Source of the DNA: Chalara sp. BL73
Lineage: Eukaryota > Ascomycota > Leotiomycetes > Helotiales
NCBI GenBank assembly: GCA_918026815.1
Contig: CAKJVC010000065.1
Coordinates: 1 to 64,000 of the forward strand
DNA length: 64,000 bases
Direction: 5' to 3'
Position numbers and translations under genes: made by a program. Under the pieces are notes generated by a model that saw nothing but the letters and a program-made list of their open reading frames with translations, made no database searches and was not told where the DNA came from. This document shows positions 1 through 11,055 of this stretch, piece by piece. Position 1 is the stretch's first letter, and each line of letters begins with the position of its first letter.

Positions 1-131
1 GTCTGCTAGTGGATAGGATTGAGGGACAGTCGGATAATGTTGTCGGTCTGCCATTGAGAGCCACCCTGGGAATAATTGAGAAAGCCGTGCTAAATCAGGA
101 GGATCCGGATGAGGCGGAAGACGAGGAATAA
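1..131 (+). CDS. Maf-like nucleotide pyrophosphatase, C-terminal end (partial)
   Basis: The window opens inside a reading frame (codons from base 3) that ends at TAA 129-131. The 42 visible residues contain RIEGQSDNVVGLPLRATL followed by an acidic tail. The pattern (V/I)(D/E)...D.NNVVGLP, followed by a helix, is typical of the C-terminus of Maf/HAM1-like septum-formation proteins, which hydrolyse non-canonical nucleoside triphosphates. The fungal versions often end in an acidic tail like this one. The catalytic N-terminal part lies outside the window, so activity cannot be judged. The assignment rests on one short conserved block. Confidence 0.65.
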   Translation, partial: LLVDRIEGQSDNVVGLPLRATLGIIEKAVLNQEDPDEAEDEE

Positions 132-748
132 CAAAGACCTGGCAAAGGTTTACATACACATGATGCCATTTGAGGACATGGCACTGCGAAGATGGCAACC
201 ATTAACGGGACACCAACAGAAAGCATACGAACGCTCATGACAAGAATACAAGACACTGTTAGCACCGCAGGACTGTTTGGTCCTCGTTCTCCATCAAGAT
301 TCTGTAAATGGCAATGTACCGATAGACCACATCCGCGTCCAATCTTGTCGTCCTTGGTTCATAACTGCAGAGATATTTCGGGATGTATGACAATCTATAC
401 CAGAAATTGGGCCAGGCAAGGAGATGGGTGGTTTTACAACTATCCAGTAGAGGTAAGCAGGCCCAACGGCACGTTACTAATGGAACTAATATATATAATA
501 TGGGTCATATCTGGCACATGTTTTACCCTACAACCGTGATGTGACCAGAATCTTAAAATCCCTCTGTCCAGGACCTACTAGGGTATTGAATTCGGCCCCC
601 AACTTGCATTAGCGAGATGTGACCCTGACCGTGGGGCTGGGCTTCATGTTGATGCATGTAACCTATCTAATTTTTCCCTATATATTGGTGAGCCTCTTGC
701 GCAGGACAGATTGATTGGCAATGAAAGAATTCCTGGATCTTATGCGGC
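132..748. other. Intergenic region
   Basis: No protein family is recognisable here. An open frame at 192-539 has no domain-like composition. An A/T-rich TATA-like stretch lies near 677-686, about 70 bases before the first plausible ATG (749) of the next gene, and could serve as its core promoter. That is inference only. Confidence 0.4.
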
Positions 749-3700
749 ATGGAAGACGGACTCGAGGACGAGAGACACAGCAACCATAGTAAACAAAGCA
801 AGCACAGTCGTCGGAGTCACCGAAGTGATCGCAGCCATTATCATCACTGCACGCGCCATATGATAACGAAAATTACCAGGCTAGGGATGATGGCTCGCAA
901 GATGGCATTAAAGTCATTGATGTTGAACCTGGCCATCATGTAATTGATGCTGATCCCATTATCATCGACGTGCCAGATCCTAATCCGAGTCCAGAAAGCT
1001 TACGTCTCCTGCAGGCTGTTCGCGATCGTGATAAAGATGCAGTGCAGCAATTGCTAGAAGAAGGTGCCAATTTGAGCACGAGAGACTCTGAGGGCTGGAC
1101 AGTCTTGCATCGTGCGGTTGGTGATGACGACAAATCTATGATACGGCTTCTTTGTGAAAGAGGCGCAGACACCGAAGCAGCTGATTCGGATGGTGTCAAA
1201 CCCTTATACCTCGCTGTGACTTCTAAGTTAGCTAAGACACACGACTTGAGTGTTGTTCAGCTGCTTTTGAAATTAAAGGCAAATGTTGAATCAAGGAACG
1301 AGATTACTCTGAAGACCGCATTCTATCAAGCCATCGAAGATGGTAATGTCGGTTTGGCAGAGCTCCTCTTAGACAACAGGGCGGATATTGATTCAAGTCT
1401 ACTAAACGGCCAAACCGCCCTATTCAGTGCCGTTCACAGCGGAAAACTGGGCGCTGTGAATTTTCTACTCAGCCATGGGGCGAATAAAAGACTGAGGCTC
1501 GAAGATGGTCAGACTGTGGAAGACTTTGCTAGTGGAGATAATGCGATGATCGACCTCCTGAGATCAAGTCAATTGCTAGAAGGACCTTCAATTACCAATC
1601 CTGGCATGGGAGCAGAACGTAAATTCATGTACACACCATATTTGCCAGCCGATAATATCGATAAGGAATACTCGTGCCGTGGATTTGAAGCGACTATCAT
1701 TGATTTCTTTGGGGAGAAAGGGAAAGGAGGATTCAGGTATCTACGACCGTTTATGATCTCCTCTATGGTAGAGGTCCGGAAGCTATTATGGGTTCAGCAA
1801 GAGGAACAAAATGTAGGTACTCTACCAGCACGTATTTACTGCGCACGAAGAATCGTAGAACATTGGTTACTGACTATAACTCATCACAGTGAGTGGTCAA
1901 AAGGCTCTCTTTCGTTGGTACCATCTGCCTGCAAACAATGTATGTACAGCTTCATCAAAAAGCCTCCCAGTCTATATCTTAATGTCACATAGATGGAGTG
2001 GATCCAACTTCTAGCAAATCGTATAACGGCAGAACATCCGTCCGGGGCGGAATCCTTGATGAAGATACCAAATCTAAACTTGCTCTCACAAATTCTCCAA
2101 GCCGACAGTATCGAGCCGCTACTGCTCAATCTTCTTTCATGAGACCGTTGTCTCAAATAATCAAGGTATTTTCCACTGTCAACTAAATGGCCCATTCTGA
2201 GTATTTTCTCTACAGCCAAGAAATATGCATTTGTCCACAACAGATCTTAGCAGCGCCCGATCACTTAATGCTCTTCGTAAGTTCATGAATACACAGTGCG
2301 TTCTGATACGCTAATATCCTTACAGGTTCCATTCCTCCACTTCGAAACATATCGTGGATACCAATCCATGAACATGGTGATAGCCAACGTCAAGAATCGT
2401 CTCAAACCTCCACCACCTGCCCGCCTCCATCAACGGGCATGCCGAAAATGAGTGGATCAAAGCCACCACCACCTCCAAGCTCTTGGCCAAGTGGTCCGCC
2501 AGGCCGTCCGTCGAAGAAACATTCTAGCCTTCCAGTTATAGAAAGCTCGGACGAAAGTGACTCTGGATCGACTGAATCCCCTGCCAACAAAGGAAATTCC
2601 GCGTTCAGAAAGTTCATGCAAACCACACACAGACTGCAATCAGCCCTCAAGGATATTGGTTCAAAAGCCAGGGTAAAGTCTCATCAGGTAGCCAAGTCAG
2701 TCGGTTTCACTCTACCAAGCACAGAAGACCTAGAAAAGGTTCTCCGGTTGAGGAGCAGCTTAGTGTAGGGGACAGTGCTCCTGAACCAAGTGGCAAACCA
2801 AGGCAAGCAGACTCTCTTAAGCTGAAAAATCCAGAAACCAATCCAGCCGACCTCAAACAAGCGCCAAACAAGAGCGATACTATCACGGTTGTGAGCACTA
2901 CTTTGCCCGTGGTGGGAAACACTGAAGGCATAGCAGAGCCGGCAGGGGCTGAAACTTTGCATCCAAAAGTCGTTCTTAGCCAGAGCAATGCACCTGCTAA
3001 TGATACAGCATTGTCACAAGGCGGCACTGTACCGAAGTCAAAAGCAAGCAACAAAGATAACTCAGAAGGACCGGACAGTCAACCTATTTCCGCAAACGAT
3101 TCAAATAATAATCCGGCGCCTGATGACTCAGGTCAAGTTAAAAGATTAGATGATACAGAGAGTAATGCTGGAGAAATGGTACCACCTAAAAGCCCTCCAG
3201 ACCCAGTACCTTCGCAGTCAACAGCGCTGCACCAAACCTTCCAAACAGACGCAGAGCGGAAGCCCAAAAACCCGAAGGTCTCGCCATAAGCGACCAATGG
3301 GTCCCCTCGATGAGCACCTCATTAAGGGATATTTATGGCCTAATAGGATTGGTGAGATTCCGCCTTTGCAACTTCGAAGAACACTGGATCAGTATTACTA
3401 TACCCACCTGACGACATCAGAACGTGACAGCGACCAGGTGATCTTGCGTTATACTCAGCAATACAACCTGGAACCGAAAATCTTCATGGTCGATCAGCTT
3501 TGGTTATGGATATTAAATGATGGTACTGATATTCTCTATCATGTTGATCCCAATCTAACATACTTCAAGATACAGTGATAAGTTGCTTTCCAGAAAGATG
3601 GGAGGAGACTGGAGCTCCTAGTATTCCCTCGTTCGTCCCAGTTTCTCAAGGCCTTGTTCCAGTTCCAGGTACTAGTGCAAAACACCAAGTTCCACCCTCA

Positions 3701-5698
3701 GTCTCGCTACCCAAAGACTTTAATCCATACTATGGACCACCACCTCCTGGAAATATTTCACAGTGGCCAGGTGCTCCAACACAAGTTGTTCTCACAGGTA
3801 GTCATAAGTATAGTCGATCCGGACAGCGTGTCAAAGTGCCACCTCCTCGCACATTTAAACCGCCTCCTGGAACAACCGTTCGTACCACTGGATCCAACCC
3901 TCAACCTTTATCCCACCTGCTCCAGTTCTCACTGATTTGCAAGCGGTAAATACTAAGGCTTTTGGATTACCTCCACCACCAGCCGTACGCACACAAAATG
4001 ACCAATACAGTCTCGCGAAAGACCAAAGTAGAGCGCCTAAAGTTGAGGGGAGCCACCTTTTTCAACTTTTATTCAACAGGACGATACCGTTGATTTCACA
4101 TTGCCACTGACGGGTACTCATACAGGGAAGAAGAAGAAACCCAGTGGGGTTTTAGATTGGATGACAGGGAAGAAAACCAGACTCTCTTCTAACACTGGGC
4201 ATTCTGGAAAATTGGATGCGAAAGTACCCCATATTAGGCACAGCTTCGACTCTATTTACGATGCTAGCGACGACGGAAAATTCATAGCATGGGATCCGTC
4301 TTCACGAATGAAAAAGCGACGACAAGAGTTCTTACAGAATGATCCATTGAACGTGCATCAGGTGATTATGAAATATTTGCAAGGGTCAGCTCGGGCACCG
4401 ATTACTTCGGCGCACGAGCTTGCAAACATCATTACTGATTCTTGTGTCAACGTGTTCGATCAATCACAAATTCCGGCCGAATACCAATTCTTCGAATTCT
4501 TTGAACAATCTATTGGATCTGTTGTAAGTCAGGGATCTATACCAGATATATGCCTGAGCTAACTATGCCATAGATGGATAAAGAAGCCTCATGTTCTCGG
4601 CAGTTTGCAGTAACATTGAACAATTTCCAGAAAGAGTCAAACCCGATCGGACAAACAGATGCTCTCTATAGCATCAACAACGAAACTCAACTACTTATTG
4701 AGATCAAAGACATCCGCGAAGAGTTATTTATTTTGCAAATGGTACTGACAGATCAGCTGGAGGTTCTGAGAAAGTTTTCTGCCTCTCTACAGAGTAGAAG
4801 AGGCGAGATATCTGAAAATTCTGCAAGAACTTCTGCTGCGATACGATTTGAAATAATAGAAAGCCACCTTCATCGAGTAGAAAAGATGGAGAAATTGGCG
4901 GAAACAACGTATAAATCTGTAAGAATAACACCATTATGTTCAGGTAGTATATCCATCATGTACTAATGTCCGAAGCTCAACCACCTTCTTGATTTGAAAC
5001 AGAAGCAGGCCAACGTCTCCGAAGCTCTGATTACTAGGAAACAGGCCGAGATCACATTCAAGCAAGCCGAAAAAGCAGCACAACATGCGGAAAAGGGAAT
5101 GGATATGAATGAGCTCGCGTATCAACAGTCGCTGGAAGCGGCACGGCAGGGAAGAACGGTCATGCTGTTCACTGTGATTACTATAATTTTTGTAAGAATC
5201 TACGGTGATATATGAAGCTTCGGGTCAGTAGCTTATCATACTCATAGCTCCCTTTGTCGTTCTTGGCTGCTTTCTTCGCAATCAATCTAGATTCCTTCCC
5301 CACTAACGAGGACGGGCAACTTCCTACTAGTTACGTAGTAAGATATCTGTGTAAGTCTCACCCACCTCCTTTCCATCCAGAAGTTATCGGCTGACAGTCT
5401 CTGTTCAGTCAGTATTTCCGCAGCAGTATCAATCCCATTCATTTTCGTAGCCTTCAACCAAGACCTTATCGCCGCCTGGATTACAGCCTATGGCAGAGCA
5501 TCTCGTCCTGTCTGGATCATCGTCGTGATTGCAGTTACGATTCTTCTCTCGGTGATTTGGACAAGAAAACTGGCTTCGGGAATGAAAGCCGCGGTCACAG
5601 CTGCGACTCTGCTTTTAGTAGCCCTCGGTGCAATTTTTACTGGGTGTATATTCAAATTTCATCAATACGTCATGGTAGTAGCTCAAGTGGGAGTTTGA
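749..5698 (+). pseudogene. Ankyrin-repeat / CorA-like membrane protein gene, multi-exon, with frame breaks
   Basis: A large fungal ankyrin plus CorA-like (Mg2+ transporter-type) gene. A basic Ser/Arg/His-rich start leads into four to five ankyrin repeats (about 1000-1600). Family blocks follow in order: VYDLLYGRGPEAIM (about 1743), FRWYHLPANN (1908-1939), MEWIQLL (1993), FMRPL (about 2140), a Pro/Ser-rich disordered stretch (2440-3290), VDQLWLWIL (3489-3515) joined to ISCFPERW, a coiled coil (4600-5160), RQGRTVMLFTVITIIF and LPLSFLAAFF, and hydrophobic membrane segments to TGA 5698. Clear introns: 1813-1889, 1940-1992, 2166-2215, 2277-2325, 3523-3575, 4524-4573, 4919-4975, 5192-5247 and 5351-5408. 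The frame does not continue near 840, near 1735 (purine run 1712-1735) and near 2055. The gene is therefore either lightly decayed or carries sequence errors. Such proteins are predicted membrane proteins; transport has not been shown for this fungal group. Confidence 0.7.
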
Positions 5699-6130
5699 GT
5701 AGTGAGGAGATGATTGATGATTGATGTATGATACTCAAAAGTAGTTAATACTCCATTTTGACCCATATTAACATGGTTGACATTGAATTCAGCGTGGCAC
5801 GATTGAGAAGATGCCCGAGTAAGAGGAGAGAGCTTTACCCTCCTCAGCAGAGTAAACTTCTATGCTTTCTTAAAGAGACTTATAATATAGAAAGTTCATC
5901 AGCCTTTTAGATAGCCTGGCCTATACCCCACTCACTTGTCTTGTGGAGGGGCTGTAGAGTCGCATTGCAGTATGCGTACAGCCGCTTCTAGCCTATCAAA
6001 CAAAGCCCCAGTCGTCTCACCACTTCCTCCTCAGCCGCACAAATTTTTTCGCATCTCCTCGATGTGAACTACCTGCACCCAAATCTTGTTTACATGAGTA
6101 TATGCCGGGTCAAATTCGCATAGCCCAATC
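5699..6130. other. Intergenic region between ankyrin/CorA-like and Fig1 genes
   Basis: No gene or repeat is recognised. It contains the 3' flank of the upstream gene and presumably the promoter of the Fig1-like gene. No core element is distinctive. Confidence 0.4.
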
Positions 6131-7110
6131 ATGTTAAGAGCATCATGGGGATGGAGAAGTATGTCTCTCCGACACGTGATCTGCTCATGGCTAACTGTTT
6201 GTGTGGTAGGGTACATCCCTTTCATAGGGTATCATCATGTGATGATGATTGTCCTCTCAATCGCGATAATAATTCTATGTTCGTCCCATACCTTTCTGGA
6301 ATTAAAAGGCTGTATTTTGACGATGGAATATCAGCGATTCTCTTGGCGGGATGTACAAACACAGGTCTCAACAGCGTCTATCTTCTCTCCCTGAAATACA
6401 TCCACAGTCCATCGACCCTAAAACTTCGTCGCTGCTCATCAATCCTGGCCTTCAAACTACCATTCAAGGGGTAGTTGCGCCTATGACGAATGGCACCGCC
6501 AGCCTCGAAGTACGGATCGGCTATATGGGTTTGTGCATCCGCCAGTCCAGCGGCTGGATATGTTCCTCCTCCGCCCAAACCCTCGCAGACATCGTGCTTC
6601 AAACGAATTTCGCGTCCGGTGATCCCCTAAACCTGATCTACATCGGCACCAAGTTCAAAAGCGAGATGGTATTTAACGGGCTCGTGTATTACCCCTCCCT
6701 TTCCCATGTTTGATGCTGCCCCTTACAAGCATAGGTTCGCCACCATCCCGCTGCTTGCGATAGCTTTTGTCCTTCTTGCTACGTTCCCCGGCTGGCATGA
6801 CGAGGTCGGCGAGGACGGCTCGGAACGCGAAGTCAAGCCCTTTCCTTCGCGTGCCGTCTCGTACGCCTGTCTTGCAATTCTTTGTATAGCATCGTTGCTC
6901 GTCTTTGTAAGCATTTTCTGGCAGCACATTTCTGCTTCCGGGGCCGTGGTCATGAGCGAGCAGATGGCGTATGGCGCCGTGCAGGGAACGACGGGGACAG
7001 CGGCTATGGTGATGGGGTGGTTAGGCGTGTTTCTTGTGCTTTTCGCGATGATTGGGATTGTCGTTATGATCGCGAGCATTAAGGTATTGGATCAGCTGGC
7101 AAACCATTAA
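6131..7110 (+). CDS. Fig1-domain membrane protein (possible frame break)
   Basis: Fig1-family proteins are multi-span membrane proteins involved in calcium influx and membrane fusion during fungal mating. Visible blocks: a first membrane helix with IGYHHVMMIVLSIAIIIL (6200-6270), LLAGCTNTGLNSVYLLSL (6340-6393), VRIGYMGLCIRQSSGW (6508-6555), PLNLIYIGTKFKSEMVFNGL, then LLATFPGWHDE, EREVKPFPSRAVSYA and two C-terminal membrane helices ending at TAA 7110. An intron at 6686-6734 (GTATTA...CATAG) joins FNGLV to FATIPLLAIAF. Between the first helix and LLAGC another intron or a rearrangement is needed. Near 6400 the frame of SVYLLSLKY differs from that of the following PKTSSLLINPGL, and no GT-AG pair explains it. 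The gene is thus near-complete but may carry an indel. Confidence 0.72.
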
Positions 7111-7261
7111 GAGGAAAGCGCTGGTAGAATGTGAATCACGCCCCCCTTTTTTCAATGTTGCGATATGTCTGGGCGTGTGATGCTGATGATAGACTTGGGT
7201 GAAATCGTACTTATTGTATGAAGAAAACTTTGTAACTATCCTTGATGCTTCTATGATTTTC

Positions 7262-7441
7262 ATCTAGGTATTATCCCTCCATGATGCCGTACAAGGACGC
7301 CTCACCAATGAGTGCATGCTGGTCGGTGTTGGCCGGACGCAGAATATAAGGAACTGGAGCTCCCTGGAACGTGCAAACATGATCAGATTCTTCATGTCGC
7401 CCGAGGCCAAGAAACTCGCGCTTAGTGAGAAAGGCAGGTAA
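7262..7441 (+). other. Unassigned open segment of about 58 codons
   Basis: An open stretch follows an acceptor-like TCTAG and ends at TAA 7439-7441. It has a protein-like composition, with blocks such as NWSSLERANMIRFF. I do not recognise the family. It could be a relic exon of a disrupted gene; the next segment is a HET relic on the other strand. Confidence 0.2.
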
Positions 7442-7485
7442 CAGTTAGGAGGTGGAGATTGTAAGCTTCCAGCGGCAAGAATCTT

Positions 7486-8100
7486 CTAACAAGCCACTTT
7501 TAGTGTTTTCAATACGCTTTTTATTATCGCAGGGGTCGGTAATGCGTAAGTCTTGAAAACACATTTCCCGCTTGTCGATGATTTCTTGAAGCCGTCCAAA
7601 AGCAGTCGCTGCTTCTGTGTCTTTGAAAAAGGTATTTTTACGTCAAGAATGCTTAGCAATAAGTACACTCTATCTACCTCGAGAGTTGTCTGGCGGCGAT
7701 CCATCCAAGAAAGTCGCTCCTCCGCACTAAACTGAAATAAAGGGCTCCTTAAAGCGCTAAGGCAGAAATACCTGTTATAGCTTGAATTTGGTGCTTTAGG
7801 CTAGTCTTTGCACCGAGCCGCCCGCCTTCACGACAGAAAAACTCGACTGAACGAGGCGCAAGAAGCTCTTGGAGCGTCCATCCTCTAGTGAACCATCTAC
7901 TTTTCCAAAACTCCGAGTCCCACAACTGTGGATTGAACTCAGCATTGGTGCTTAAAAGAGGGCTGGTAACATCCGACATATAAACGTAGCATCGAGTTGC
8001 GTTGCGATACCAGCGGAACATGGAGTTGATAGCATACTGGAGCTACAATTGAGCAAGTGCTAAAATTGACTTACCTTTAATTCTCTGCACCGATTCCAAG
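7486..8100 (-). pseudogene. HET-domain (heterokaryon incompatibility) gene fragment
   Basis: Read on the minus strand, 8060-7749 encodes the second half of a HET domain: INSMFRWYRNATRCYVYMSD, SRWFTRGWTLQELLAP and SVEFFCREGGRLG. Relics of the segment after the domain follow, RLSWMDRRQTTLEVDRVY and LLSILDV (7720-7640). An intron with GTAAGT and a GTAG acceptor lies just upstream at about 8046-8076. The frame breaks between the ITGI block and the RLSWMDRRQ block (about 7740-7755), and a stop is met there. The N-terminal half, with the first HET motifs, is missing. It is replaced at about 8104 by a Copia fragment in the opposite orientation. This is a dead remnant of a HET gene, probably of the type with further C-terminal domains. 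Confidence 0.75.
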
Positions 8101-8103
8101 TCT

Positions 8104-8322
8104 TTTTACGAGTGCCTTGTCAAATTAGGAAGAGCTCAGAGAAACGCCTCATGATTGAAATCATGTGTCTTCGCCAATCATACGAGCGTAGAGAAATCGC
8201 CAAAGTCAAATGGATCGATGGCGACAGCAAACCTGCCGACTCTATAACCAAGAGTAAGGCATCTACGGCTCTGAAGCAGCTGATCGACACGAACTACCTA
8301 GACCTGAAGGTTGTAGAATAGG
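8104..8322 (+). mobile_element. Ty1/Copia retrotransposon fragment, end of RNase H region
   Basis: The reading frame from about 8112 contains RLMIEIMCLRQSYERREI, KVKWIDGDSKPADSITK and LKQLIDTNYLDL. This matches the very C-terminus of Copia-type polyproteins (RNase H end and tail) and stops at TAG 8320-8322. Everything upstream (gag, protease, integrase, reverse transcriptase) is missing, so it is a truncated copy. It abuts the HET relic at about 8100, implying that the insertion or a later deletion removed the 5' part of that gene. Confidence 0.75.
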
Positions 8323-8449
8323 TAGAACGGGAATAAGAGAAAATGAAGGAGAGCAAATGGAAGCATGGTTTTTAGGCTCTTTAAAAGAGTCGTCAGTGTT
8401 AGTATAAGTGAATAGCGCACCCGCGACGAACGGACCACACGGGCATACA

Positions 8450-8610
8450 CTCTTGTACGTAGCAGTAGACTTGGAAGAATGAATCGAGAATAAGTTAACC
8501 ACCTACAAAGAGCATACTAGCACTGCGCAAAGATCGCGGTGCTACGTGTCCCATGGGTAACCGACTTGGGAAATCGCAAATTATCACAAAACCAAAAAGC
8601 TTCACTCACA
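8450..8610 (-). repeat. Dispersed repeat G, copy 1
   Basis: On the minus strand this carries TAGCACCGCGATCTTTGCGC followed by GTGCTAGTATGCTC and a GTAGGTGGTT block. It matches plus-strand segments at about 25196-25325 and, for a shorter stretch, 62665-62730. The three copies are diverged but clearly alignable. It is probably part of a retroelement end, as it follows a Copia fragment here. Its boundaries are not defined. Confidence 0.6.
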
Positions 8611-9002
8611 GAGTGGTACAAACACAAACAAACAAAGTTACACCTGTTATCTTTATTGTAGAATCTTTGAGTTTGATGCCTTACAAACAGCTGTAGCCGG
8701 CGCTTGCATTGTGATTGTGACAATTGTCACACAACTTTGCAACCTGTTTTACTATTCCAAACCTTTGTTCTATTCTTTGTGTGTCTCTGCTTTTCAAACA
8801 TACAAATAGCCCAAGCCGAAAAAGATCTTGTCGATATCAAACATCCTGAAAAGAGATCCCAGTGGATTTAAAAACTGAAATGCCTCAAAATGCAAATCTC
8901 GACATCTTCAACAAGTAACCCGATTCTCACATCGCCCGCCAACCAACACTTTAGCTAATTGCCACAATGCCACAACAACATACTCTAGAAGCCATGCCTC
9001 AC

Positions 9003-9404
9003 TAATGCTGGTTTTGTTCACACCAAAACCTTTCATACTTGGACCGTTGCGGAATATGCGATGAAGCAACAATACCTACTCGAGACCAAAATCGTAAAAG
9101 GCTCAAATGGACAGTCTACACTTTCGAGCAGGATGCTTCAGACTCGGCACGCAAGCCTGTCTATTCTGTTTCCTAGGCATTAAGGGTTCTCGGTGACCAG
9201 GATTATATTGCCATTCGACTCGGCAACGGACATAAGCGATGCATATTGGTCCGGCATTCAAAGAATAAAACCCCTTACTCCACCCAGGATTTTATTCAGG
9301 CAGAGGGTCAAAAGGTGACAACTGTCAAGTGTGATAGAGCCAGCAAGCAGCATGAAAACCTTATTTGGCGTTTCGTACGCGAGAATTTGGAGAATAGAGA
9401 TTAA
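9003..9404 (+). pseudogene. Small zinc-ribbon-like ORF with one internal stop
   Basis: Apart from one TAG (9174-9176), a single frame is open from about 9005 to TAA 9402-9404. It begins with CWFCSHQNLSYLDRCGICDE, two CxxC knuckles that could bind one zinc. After the stop it continues with ALRVLGDQDYIAIRLGNG, HKRCILVRHS and a C-terminal basic/aromatic stretch. The continuity of the frame on both sides of the TAG suggests a gene recently inactivated, or a tiny intron I cannot define. The family is not recognised. No start codon is in frame immediately upstream, so a first exon may be missing. Confidence 0.35.
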
Positions 9405-9765
9405 AAAGGGAATATATGGTGAGTCAAATTGATTTCCGAAGCATATATCTTGCGCCTAAGCCACGCATCTGGCACTTGATGGAAAATTGTTATTCGCTGT
9501 TTATTGACTAGAATATTATGGCTCTCCGACAAACCTTCACCTACTTTTCTTTTTGTTATCACTTGGCTGGTCATGAAATCTGGTGTTGATGTTTACCCGG
9601 GATTAGCTGCTATTTTGAAAATAGACTGGCGGAGATGCAGGTTGTAGCTAGCTGTTGGTATGTTGGGTCCTGAGTCAACAGGGGAGTGGATCGGAGAGCC
9701 AATGGGGGTATGTTAGTCACGTCAAAGGGGTTTTGTAGGTCTTGAGTCAATGGAAGAATGAATGG
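9405..9765. other. Non-coding stretch
   Basis: No gene is recognised. A motif GGGTCCTGAGTCAACAGGGG near 9664 recurs in diverged form near 25350 next to repeat G, so part of this stretch is probably old repeat DNA. Confidence 0.4.
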
Positions 9766-9834
9766 TGTTAGGATTTAAGGATCCAGGTAGCTGGTTTCAA
9801 TACACTGACTACCGGTAGTCAGTGTATTGAAACC
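9766..9834. repeat. Copia LTR end (9766-9792) fused to a perfect 42-bp palindrome (9793-9834)
   Basis: TGTTAGGATTTAAGGATCCA at 9766 matches the first bases of the LTR at 44034. It is followed directly by a perfect palindrome: 20-base arms (9793-9812 and 9815-9834) with GGTTTCAATACACTGACTAC on the left arm and CG at the centre. The palindrome is not explained by the LTR sequence. Confidence 0.85.
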
Positions 9835-9955
9835 CGGAACAAAACCCCAGCCTCTTGTAGTCACTATCCATCTCAAACAAAGCCGTCGCTGCTATGGTCA
9901 GCAATGAACTGTTCTTTTGCCTGTCAATTTCTAGAATCAAATATCAATAAGACAT

Positions 9956-10455
9956 AACGTCCGTCCCTGCGTAGCGAAACGCACCCTGTAACGAAACAAA
10001 TCTATAGTTTTGGAATCACAATTTTTTCTTAGTAAGTCTATAAGGCTGTTATTAATATATTACTTCTTTAACTATTTCTCCCTAAGAAGACCACTTAGCA
10101 ACAAGAAAAAGAGTATAATTGATTATGCTGCCGATCATATCAATCACGCAATTGATCGCCGCTTCCATTGTCCCCCCCTGTTTAATCATGACTATTAAAT
10201 CCTTTTCAAAATTCGGAGCACTTCAGGAAAGGCCCTATCACGAAATAATATAGCTCCAAATTTTAAAGACGCTTAAAGAGGAAAAGAATATAGTCCGGGA
10301 GTTACGCCGGTGAGGTGAGAGGGTCTACACGTTTTCAGTGCTTAGTAATATACATTAGCCGAGATAAAATTACTATGTTTACGCCCGGACTCGCTATATT
10401 TTATTTAGCCATGATTCTAAGGCGTAAGGCGTAGTCACGTGTGTGGCGTATACTG
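9956..10455 (+). repeat. TIR-bearing repeat F, copy 1 (MITE-like), left TIR at 9956-10003
   Basis: It starts TAACGTCCGTCCCTGCGTAG, a terminal-inverted-repeat type end flanked by TA. About 48 bases are repeated identically in inverse orientation at 15305-15352. The interior to about 10455 aligns, inverted, with 42440-43090. Shared blocks include TTTTTTCTTAGTAAGTCTAT, the ATTTTAAAGACGCTTAAAGA-like block and the CGCTATATTTTATTTAGCC block. TA target sites and this TIR style fit the Tc1/mariner-Fot1/pogo class. No transposase is seen in this copy. Confidence 0.6.
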
Positions 10456-11055
10456 GTCACGCGGGCGGTAGCACGTGCTGCTTGACATGGTTGCTCGTGC
10501 TTTCGACTCTGTCATTAGTAAGGTCATCTTCCAATTCGTCAGCGATTTGGCAAGAGGAGCGGACTCTCTTCAGAGGCTTTGGCTAAAAATGAAAAGGTTC
10601 GTTCTAGGTAGAGCGTAAAGAGAGAAAAGCCAGAAGTGACAGTTTGCTACGCAGAGGCATTTCTTTTCTCGATTTTGTTGGCTGCGCACAAGGCCACTTT
10701 TTGCTCTAACTTAATCGGAGGATGTCGGGACACAGTAATTTTCCGGCAAGGTATGCGCCGCCACAAACGTCGCAGCCACACGCTTAGCGGCCACAGATTT
10801 TACGTGGGTGGCCAGCCTGCGGCTCACACGAAGCCTTCGAAATTGATTAGAACATTAGAAGTATAGTTCAGCAGTTAGTAAGTTACAAAGAATAAAGCAA
10901 AACACTTTCGAATATGTAAAAACAAAGTAGCATCGGCAACAACGAGGCGGTCCGAAAGATCGATCGCAGAGAACACAACGGGAGCTCATAGTGTCAACAG
11001 TTCTTATAACAGTGTTGATTCAATATCTTACACAAATATGACAATGAAATGTTGT
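10456..11055. other. Non-coding; contains repeat H copy 1 (about 10635-10850)
   Basis: No gene is recognised. From 10635 the sequence GCCAGAAGTGACAGTTTGCT, the CCACTTTTTGCT block, the AATTTTCCGGCAA block and TAGCGGCCACAG recur in the same order at about 54958-55090. The tail GCCAGCCTGCGGCTCACACG recurs at 12780-12799. It is an old dispersed repeat of unknown class. Confidence 0.5.
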
